Shown: positions 55,220 to 64,000 of the stretch, piece after piece | Layout: every line of letters starts with the position of its first letter | Numbering within the stretch: position 1 is the stretch's first letter | Source: Diploscapter coronatus | Lineage: Eukaryota; Nematoda; Chromadorea; Rhabditida; Rhabditidae | Direction of reading: 5' to 3' | NCBI GenBank assembly: GCA_964036155.1 | Contig: OZ038422.1 | Coordinates: 11,803,201-11,867,200, forward strand | Length of the DNA stretch: 64,000 nucleotides | Position numbers and translations under genes: made by a program | The notes under the pieces: generated by a model | What the model was told of the DNA's origin: nothing | Seen by the model: the letters and a program-made list of their open reading frames with translations, nothing else | The model's database searches: none

Positions 55220-56444
55220 TTTCTGAATCTGGACCGGAAAATCGGATAACCCTAAAAACTCGTTTTCAAAAATTTTGGAAAGGTAAACAGGAAAATATAC
55301 GATTCGAGCATGAAAACGAGGCTACAGAATAGGGAAATTTGCTAGTTGATAAGGAATTTGGAACAGATTTTCTGAACGATCAAGAAAGAAAAGACTACAA
55401 TACTCGGAAAATTCAAGGTCACCGTTTTTATAGGTAATTTGGAGGCCAAAAAATATTTTAAAAAATCCCGACTCGTTCAAATCTGAAAAGAAAAGTTGTG
55501 CGGTGCATTAAAAATGTCAAGGTTTGAAATATTGGTCAAGTAAACAAAGAAAGAAGGAAGAAAACAGGGATGCGATGCACACGCTATTTTGCACTCATTT
55601 TACAACACAACTATTATAATATAGCATTGGTATAGGTCGGCAGCCGGCTAATGCAGAATAAAGTAGAAATAGATTATAAAGCAATACAGATACAGTGACA
55701 GAATACAAAACAATGACAGGTACAGAAAACAACAGTGACAGGCATAGAAGAGTGACAGATGCGAATAGTGGAAAAATAGAGAAGTCGTACTTTTATCGAA
55801 AATTGTCAGAAAACAATCCTTCTCATTCCACTCCAACCCGAGTGTTAATAGCCGATTCATTGCCAATTCTACCTCTTATGCATTTTCAAGGCTCTTCTAA
55901 TATGCAAATGTAGTATCAGTCAACAATTGCAATTAGAAGTTTCCGTTTCTCTTCATGTCCAGCCTCAACCCCATTGTGAGGTCAGATTCTGATCCCGAAA
56001 CTTCGGACTGCATTTCATTGTTGCGGAAGCAGTAACGAACTCTCACATCAATCAATTTTCACATACATTCAACTTAGATAAGATAGTAGAGGGAGGAGAG
56101 AGAAGAGAGCTCACTAGCGAAGTAGCGAATACTGTCAGTAATGATCTCTCAAACGATTTGCAAATTTCGTTGTCTAAATTAGCATATTATAGTTTTTGGG
56201 CCAAAAGTATCCAAAAATTTGGATAAAAGTCGTTGGAAAAGTTACGTTGCACAGAATGTAACTGAGATCTATCAAGCGTTGTATTATACATGGGGGTACG
56301 ATAGATAGGTAGTTAGAAATAAGCTTGAGCACACAGATGCACAGACAGATACATTTTACAAAAAAGGAGATGTGAAAAGCACAATAAAGTGACGAAATCT
56401 ATTGTAAAAATGAATTTATTAATTTATTAACTTTAAAAATTTAA
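55220..56444. other. Intergenic region between got-2 5' end and ced-12 3' end
   Basis: No supported gene. Likely got-2 promoter. A cluster of GACAG words (55690-55760) forms an imperfect short repeat, and TTTATT at 56415-56420 is the probable polyadenylation signal of ced-12 on the minus strand. Confidence 0.5.
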
Positions 56445-59400
56445 TTAATTATCATTTTTCGAGATATGATTTGCCGGAATCCAGTTGAAGTTTTCGGGGA
56501 GCTAAAATATCAAATTTTTAAAAAATGTTAGAAAGATTTGTCTTGAACAATCTAGAAAAGCTGTAACGTACGAAATAATGTGAACTAGACAAGGCAAGGA
56601 TACTATTTGCTTTATCTTTTCCAATACTATTTCGTGCGCCACTACCGTTACTACTTTTCCAGATTGTCATTATCTTACATCAGGGATTTGAATTTCATCG
56701 ATAGATTTGGGATTTGGAACGTCCAATAATCTCACTCTTAGCTCCACGCTTAATAGGCGATTCACCATATTTCCGGTTTCTTTGCTCAACTGAACGCTCT
56801 GGCCCTGGCGTTCACCGATTAAATCACTAAAATTAAAAATTTACTTATTCCCCCGAATATAATTGATTTTTTTGCTATTTCATAATATAAAATGGTAATA
56901 AAAGTAAGAGGAGTAGATTTGCTTAAAAATCATATTTAGAACTTGGAATCATACTTTAACCCGTCCATCCATATGCTTAATGTTTTATCGCTCGTCGCGG
57001 TTACAGTAACCCTCTCTCCGTCCAGTAAATTCAGTCTCAAAGCGCGTAGAGGACCTTTCCGACCCCCAACTTCATCGCCGTATTGGACAGATTCGATATC
57101 TTTGATGGAAACTAAAATAAACAATTTAAACATTCAGATTTGAATTGAACAATGATGTTTAAATAATGCTTGAAAAAGGGTCATAATATCTTAAGTAATG
57201 TTAAAATATTTAAACTAGCGTCGTATTTAAATAACACCACACAACGCCACCTACCATGCCTGACGTCATCTGTCTTGATGTCAGCCGAAGTCATAGTTAA
57301 TGCGTTATTCGAACGTGTTTCAGAATCAACGTCGCTCATAGTCAAAATTTTCTCGGTTGGATCCAGTTTCCATAGGGTGAATTGGTCTAATTTTCTGTAT
57401 CTTGATACTTTCTTCTTTTAATTTTTATTACCTCTATGATAAGCCTTCCCTCCTTTCGCGTATTTCTTGAAAATAAACCCGAGTTTGAGGGAATTCTTCC
57501 GATTAGCTCGCACCAATTGTTCCATGGATGGTTGTAACCTCTTTTTGAGTTCTCTAAATTTTTTCGTTGGAAGAATATTCGTGATTTTTCTACCTAACAA
57601 CGTCGCTGTCCAACTGATCGTTTTCTTTCTGGGCTTCTTCTTTCTTCCAGATTTCTTGTAGCTTCCAATAAGGCAACGCTGAGAGATGATTTTCCAGAAT
57701 TTCGAAATTCTGAGGCGATTTATCCAACGCTTTGGTTAATTTTTCTCGGACTACTAACTCGACCTAAAGTTCAACAATAAATTAAGATAACGTCGTTTTA
57801 TTTAAAACAAGATTTTACCTTATGTAATTCATTGTTATTCGCCTTCATCTCTCTCCAAGTGGTGTGAAATAATTGAATCGTCGTATTGAATAAAGCATCC
57901 ACCGGACATTCGACCGATAAAATTAGCATGAGTAATTTTTCCAGGTTCGCTTTCACGGGATGATTTTGATCATCTAAATTACTTTTTTACAAATAATAAT
58001 TCTAATTCAAATACCATGATTATTCGAAATTCCCAAAATAGACACGATTAGCTTCATCGTGGCCATGCATAACGGTAGCCATTGCCATTTGCCGCCTTCG
58101 ATTCTCATCGAATTTTCTCCAACCAGCTAAAATTAGTGTTTATGCTAATTTTAGGCATTTATTTAACTACCATCCTCATATTCTCATCGTTAGAATTGGC
58201 GTATCTTTCAATCGTCCGTGTTAACAGTTTTCCGAAAGAATTCTGAGACGACAATATTATTTGAGCCTGATTTATTGAGCTTCCACTAGACGATGCCGAA
58301 CAGGCTTCTCGGAATAGCTCCAAGTCCTAAATTAAAATTCGGGTTAAAGTTAAAAATACGCAAAGTTACAGTAATCTTTTCGATTTCTTCATTGGTCGGC
58401 TTTTCGTCAATCATTTTAGAATAGTAAGAAATTAGGATTTTCTCCAGCGGTAAAACAGCATCGATGATACTTCTCAACTTTGCGGCAGAGCGTTCTTCAC
58501 GGGGTAACGTTGACGTTACTGCGGTTCGAAAGGGGACTGATTGGAGATGCTAGAATATTCCAATTTTTATATCAAGGCTGTGCGGTTTTATGCTAATTAA
58601 TAGAGCTTCTTACAGACTTACGATAACATTAGATCAAATTGTTAGCCTCATGTTATAGCATGCTGTTTTTTTTTAGGATTTTATGTTAACGTGTTAATTT
58701 CCAACCTCAATTATCTCACTCCTTCTCTGCTCATCACTTTTCTTCCATAAAGTGTGTATTAGTGACAAAGCAGCTACGACGATTCGAGTGTCATTTTTCG
58801 CCAAGTGGCGAATCAGAGATTGAACTGGGACTTCTCGGACGACTAACTGGGAGTGGAGATCGCTAAAATTAAAATTAGCACATTCAAATATTCATTCTCT
58901 TCTTTCAGGTTAAATTCCAAACATTTGGCTAATCTAAAGTAATCTTTGTGTAGTTTTTGATTGAATTAGGAGATTGGTGTAGTTTGATCTAAATGATTAC
59001 CTATTACAAACCAAAAACTGCTCCAACATTTGCAGTGCGGCTAACACTGTGTTCCCGTCTTCAACTTTAGCATGGCCCGTAACAAGAGTGGCAATAATTT
59101 GAACTATCTCAGTTGGGACTCGTTCCCAGGAAATCCCTTCTAACTTTAGCTCCAACATATTCGAAATCACATTTAGACAAAGTGAAATACAGTTACAGTT
59201 CCTGAAAATCACATGAATTGGTAATTTCTAGCATCATTGCTACTTTTCTAGGTCCTACCTCTTTACTGCATCCTGTTTCAATAGAGAGAACAGAATGTCG
59301 ACTCCAGGGTTAGCATAGAACGCGTTAACCATGGTTGGGTCCTAATTTTAATTTTCCAAAAGTCCAAAATCAACTAACATACCGAGCTTAACGCTTGCAA

Positions 59401-60064
59401 GTCTTTCAAGGCCTTTTCGACGTTAGCAATGGAAGCACTAGTTAACAGGAAGGAGACACGATTGGCATAATGGTCCTAAAATGAATTTAAAATTGCTTGC
59501 TTTTCGAAAAAAAATACCGGTGAAGCAGTTAATGTTAACAGAAATCCTTGACCAATTCTATCCAAGTTTTCCGGCGATAAGAACATTTTCGGTTTATCCA
59601 GGAGCATAGCGTATCTCTCGGCTGAAGGGCATCCCAAATCAGTAGCGGATCGGCGTATCAGTTCAGCTATGGAGTCTTGCTCAAATATTTTGTTCCCAAC
59701 ATATTCCCCGATTTTGGAAGCGTTTCTTACCTCTTTATCGAACTGAATATAGGTCGAGGTAATAGAAGACCCTGAAACCGATGGGTTCCACTCGGAGAGT
59801 CTGGGGTCTAGTAATACTGCTCCCTGAAGAGTTTATATTTAAAATAGAAGATTCATTTTTAATGGTTCCTCAAATCAAAGATATATTCTAATTTAAGCAT
59901 AGTTTCAACTTAGTTTGAAATATATTATATCTATTGCTTAGATATAATATAGTTGTTTTATATCAAATTAATCATACCTTGACAATATGGTCAGGAAGCT
60001 TAATATCGACGGGGTTAAGTCGTACAGCAGACATGTGAAACTGTGTGGATGACTCATTGGGCAT
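56445..60064 (-). CDS. ced-12: CED-12 / ELMO engulfment protein
   Basis: Sixteen exons: 59978-60064, 59518-59823, 59383-59475, 59259-59341, 59001-59201, 58706-58862, 58370-58549, 58171-58326, 58015-58126, 57819-57973, 57594-57763, 57432-57553, 57255-57386, 56955-57111, 56679-56826, 56445-56501; 771 residues from the ATG at 60064, or 761 from an in-frame ATG at 60034 (MSAVRLNPVDIKLPDHIVKG). With CED-5/DOCK180 this protein forms the exchange factor for CED-10/Rac in cell-corpse engulfment and cell migration. The N-terminal half is armadillo-like helices (IVQIIATLVTGHAK, DPTMVNAFYANPGVDILFSL); an ELMO domain follows (LLMLILSVECPVDALFNTTI with THTTWREMKA-type end); a PH-like fold spans about 567-705 (SLKLGFIFKKYAKGGKAYHR, FTLWKLDPTEKILTMSD, LSIWMDGL). 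The tail lacks a strong PxxP cluster, keeping only IPDLPENFNWIP. Confidence 0.93.
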
Positions 60065-60711
60065 TGCAGATGGTCAAGCGATAAGATCTACGCCTTTCCA
60101 ACCGATCGTGACTAATCTATTGCTCGTTGTTTAATCACTCTTTTGGTTAATAGCGTTGGATCTTATTCCTTACCACTTTGTATGATACTTTCTCCAATAT
60201 ATCTAGGGACCGCAAACTCCGCCCCCTGCATCTTTCGCTTTTGCTCAAAAAGTGATCATTTGAAATTCCAAAAACGGGAAGCAGCAAGTCCCCTTCAAAG
60301 TTGCTGTCCACAAAGATTACTATCACACTCGATGAACCAATCATAAAAATGAACTTTGTCCAAAGAATTCGATTAGGAAGTGTGTGTACACTCGAGATAA
60401 TTAATGGCGGGGAAATAAAAATTCTGTTCGTTTCGCTGATTGGTTTTGGCTAATTCTCTCGATCAAAAATAAACTTTATTTTTCCCCAGTGACTTTTGTT
60501 ACACCGAATTTGATTATTTGAGTAGGCAATTCCCGAAAATTATAGATTTTGCAAAACCATTTGCGGTCCCTAAATGTATCACCATTAGTCGAAATGTTGA
60601 TTCATTTTTGTAAATAGTATTCTTTTCATTCGTTCTCCGAGTATTCAATCGTTATCGATTTAGCGTCACCCCGTAAATTACATTGCGTTCTATTCGTTTC
60701 ACAAGCAGAAC
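60065..60711. other. Divergent promoter region
   Basis: A 647-bp gap shared by ced-12 (-) and the zinc-finger gene (+). No gene or repeat is evident; the short overlapping ORFs on both strands near 60145-60345 are not convincing. Confidence 0.5.
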
Positions 60712-63622
60712 ATGTCGGGGTAAGTTTTTTTCATTTCTTTTCGCTAAATAATTAGAATAAGGACCACTGTTTTCAGATTGGACGATATAATTCAAGCGGT
60801 CGCATCGGGGAGCATCGAGAATTCTCAGAAGGAAAAGCCGAAACGGAAATATGACGGCAGTTCGAGAAAGCCCCTGGTCGCGCAGTGCGAATTTTGCGGA
60901 CTGTTCGTCAAACACCCGAGTCGGATTGAGGTAAAATATTTTTTAAATAAAATCCTATTCTTTTATAATTCCTTCTTATAAAATCACATTTTTTTATTAT
61001 TATAAGCGCTTTTTAAGCCCTTATTTTTCCACGACTTTATCCCGTGTTTAGATCTTATCTTCCAAAATTATAATAATTTGCCTACGTTTAGGCCCACATG
61101 CGCACGCACTCGGGCGAAAAACCCTACAAGTGTGAAATCTGCGGACAGAAGTTCTCGCTGGAACGGCCTCTGAGGATTCACGTTATGAAGAAGCATACAA
61201 GTAGGATTGAAGTGTTTTAATTACAATTAGGATTAGTTCTATTGTAGTTTGAAATTAAGAATTACGATAATTTATTGTGATTTAGATGACCGTCCTTTCA
61301 AGTGCGAGGAGAGCCTGTGCAAGGCGGCTTTCGTGACAAACAGCGAGCTCAACGAACACATGAAAACCAAGCATTTCGACGTCAAACGGTACATTTGCAA
61401 TGTGCCAGATAAAATCCAGAATTCGGGTACTTTTCCACCAAAAATTACTACTTTACTAACAAGCGTTATTCTTCTTTCTTTTTCCGATACTGTTTTTGTA
61501 CAAAATACTCTATCTCGTTACCATTGTATTTTTTTACCAAAATCTGCAGTATCACCGAAATAAAATATTCAAACGTTATAGGATGCACCCGGATGTTCTC
61601 CCGTCTCGTATATCTGAGGAATCACCGCCAAACCGTCCATCCTCATCTGTACGCCGAAGATCGGAAGATTTCCCGAAATAATTCAAGAATGACTCGGGAA
61701 AAGGTAAAATTTGTGATTCTGAAATTTTCTGGAAGAAGTTAAATTTCAGGAAGAACCCATCGAAGTGGAAGAGATCCAGGGAGTTCAGGAAAATTCGCCA
61801 GAAACTTCCGGAATTCAGGAGCGGGTGGCCGTGAGAGGGGAAGAAAATGTACATTTTATAGTTTAAGAATTTTTTTAGAAATTTGATCTTAAGGAAATTA
61901 TTCTGAAAAAAATAAATTCAGCTCTACTACAATTTCGAATCTCAGGAAGTGATTGAAGTCATTTCGAATGATGCCGTTCTGGTGGAATACGAAGTTCCGG
62001 GTCCTTCAGGTACTTATATTCGTGGAAAATTTTATTCTGTGATTCAAATTTAAAGATCACTAGCATATGTTGAATCGACAATTAGTAAAGTTAGTAAGAA
62101 AAGTTATAGCTTCTGAATTTCATCAATTTACATTCTTCGACTTATTTGCATTTTGCCCACTATTATTAGTGACCGAGCTTACTCGAAGTTTAAAAAAAGA
62201 CTAATGAATCTGATTTCAGACGAGGTTCATGAAGTGGTCTATCTGGAGCGAGAGGACATCGCCTTCGAGCAGGACGTCATCGGTTACGAAGACAGCAACC
62301 AGATTCAGGAGTATAAGTAATCTTAAATCTGAATTATATCATCTTAGACCTCTTTAAATGTTGCCCTCCGTGGTTGTTGTTGTTTATGATAACTTTAACG
62401 AGTCTTTCTGAATCAGAAATTTAGATTAAATAAATCTTCTTTAAATTAAATTCTAGACTTATGAAGTTTAATTTAAGTGTTGAGTTGGTTGAAGAAGAAA
62501 TAGTGGAAATGGATCAGCGTATGGTCGCAACTTTCGAAGAGATACGAAACCATGACGAAGAGCAGCCTGAAACCTCGCATGAAAATGATGTATGACATTT
62601 ATTTTTCTTCAGATTTGAAGATAACATTTTAAGATGGAAGACGAAGAACTCGATCTAGAGACTTATGAAATGATAAATCGGAATGAAGAAAGTCGAGAAA
62701 TCCCGGAAAACTCGAAGAAAGGAAAGAAAAAGAAGGCCAACAATTTGGATTGGGTCATTGATGCTGTTTCTAGGTATCAGATGTATAAATTATCGAAGTT
62801 CGAGATTAAACTAAACATATTTCAAAATGATAATAAGTATTAGTAATATTGTAAAGAGGAGAATTAAACTTAAACCCGAGTTTCAGGGGAGTGGCCGTTG
62901 ATTCCGCCAGCCCTCATAACCGAAGGAAACCGACGATGCACAAATGCAAGTATTGTGGACGAGTTGACAAATATCCCAGTCGGATCGCGGTATTTTTAAA
63001 TTTTTATTTGGAATAAAAATTTTCATTTAGGCTCATATGAGAACTCATACAGGGGAAAAGGTGTGTAAAATTTTAAAAATTTTATTTATGGATCAAATGT
63101 TATTTTTATAATGCTCTAAAATGTTATATTTCAGCCCTACAAATGCGATATATGCGGTATGGGCTTCGCGCAGAAAACGCCTATGAGATTACATATGAGA
63201 CGACATTTGGATCAGAAACCGTGAGAAATTTGAATTTAGTTTATTTCAAGCCCCGCCCCATTTTATTTAAATTCAAGTTTCAGATTTGACTGTCCCATTG
63301 AAGATTGTGATATGTCTTTCGTCTCTGGAAACCTACTAAATCTACACATGAAAGTCAAGCATTTGAATGTCAAGATGTGAGTTTCAAATTTAGATTATCA
63401 GAAATCTAGTTGAAATTTTAGGTACGTATGCATTAATGGGTGCGGTAGATCGTTCGCTAGCCTGAAAAATCAGAAATATCACGAATCGAAATGCGATTTT
63501 AAGTCTAGATTTCAGGGGGTTGTTTCGAAGTCGAATTTAAATATTGAATCGTTTGATTTTAGGAGCAGGACATTCAAGATCATCACATTGATGATAACTC
63601 TGAAGAATATATTGAAGAATAG
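60712..63622 (+). CDS. C2H2 zinc-finger protein with duplicated four-finger unit
   Basis: Sixteen exons: 60712-60719, 60777-60930, 61092-61200, 61286-61426, 61582-61703, 61750-61848, 61922-62009, 62220-62316, 62457-62589, 62634-62773, 62887-62989, 63031-63060, 63135-63220, 63284-63376, 63422-63518, 63563-63622; 519 residues, phases consistent, AATAAA at 63660. Fingers of unit 1: [60 protein letters not shown] and a fourth (YIC with [15 protein letters not shown]). Unit 2 repeats the order: [87 protein letters not shown] linkers suggest DNA binding in the nucleus. The units are joined by an acidic segment. A stop TAA at 62318 and AATAAA near 62429 mean it may instead be two tandem genes, the second starting at the ATG at 62461. 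Confidence 0.85.
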
Positions 63623-64000
63623 CGCTATTTTTATCTACGGGTTTTATATTTTATCGGAGAATAAAGTTTTCGTCTAGCTGGAGAGTTTATATTTTCTTAT
63701 CGGAGTTTCCAGGCAATAGAGTCTTCTCGGCGACACTAATAATGATAACTACTAACCCATATGGGGGCAATTTTCTTTGCTTCTTTTCATCCTCTCCTCA
63801 ACGTTTGCTCTCTCGTTCTCTCAATTTAGTTTTGATCTATATTCGAGAATAGATTATAATTACGTCAATTTAGATTTAATTACTTAATAAAATTAATTTT
63901 AACTTAATTAACGCCGCTATTTTCCTCATTATTTCGCACTTTAATGTGAAAACATTATGGTGTCTATTATTTCCTTTCATCAGTATGACGTCATTATGTA
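63623..64000. other. 3' flank of the zinc-finger gene
   Basis: Contains AATAAA at 63660 and then AT-rich sequence to the window edge. A pyrimidine-rich stretch at 63780-63830; no gene seen. Confidence 0.5.

Overview
Eukaryotic, intron-rich, AT-rich DNA that fits a rhabditid-type nematode. The evidence is: many introns of only 41-70 nt ending in TTTCAG or TTTTAG; acceptor-like TTTCAG sites a few bases before start codons, as expected where leaders are trans-spliced; a perfect copy of the 22-nt nematode SL1 spliced leader at 29081; and single-copy genes with clear Caenorhabditis counterparts (FHOD formin, CED-12/ELMO, class 1 semaphorin, mitochondrial aspartate aminotransferase). The species cannot be named from the sequence. 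All gene models below were built by hand from reading-frame continuity, splice signals and intron phase; boundaries may be off by a base or two.

Layout. 1-1961 (-): 5' part of an SH3-SH2 adaptor that runs off the left edge, with a foldback repeat in its last visible intron. 4043-9199 (+): RUN + SH3 protein (RUSC/NESCA-like). 10065-10526 (-) and 15230-15880 (+): two small secreted helical proteins; 11333-11784 (+): a small membrane protein. 15.9-20.2 kb: gene-poor, with a (CT)n tract. 20190-21512 (+): four-span membrane protein. 21954-31004 (-): 21-exon secreted protein with two DOMON domains, a long Ser/Thr/Pro-rich linker cut into many tiny exons and a cysteine-rich end. Its 3.6-kb intron holds a 1.97-kb palindromic element flanked by TTAA and, just beside it, the SL1 copy. 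31589-34929 (-): transmembrane semaphorin. 37021-47680 (-): FHOD-type formin with two alternative 5' ends. 52571-55219 (-): mitochondrial aspartate aminotransferase. 56445-60064 (-): CED-12/ELMO. 60712-63622 (+): C2H2 zinc-finger protein made of two copies of a four-finger unit.

Functionally these are mostly ordinary animal genes: actin and signalling (formin, CED-12, SH3-SH2, RUN-SH3), axon guidance (semaphorin), metabolism (GOT2) and extracellular proteins (DOMON). They do not form one pathway and no bacterial-type system is present. The unusual content is the SL1 copy, the palindromic element, several short dispersed noncoding motifs, the alternative formin N-terminus, two GC-AG introns, and the duplicated zinc-finger array with a polyadenylation signal between its halves.
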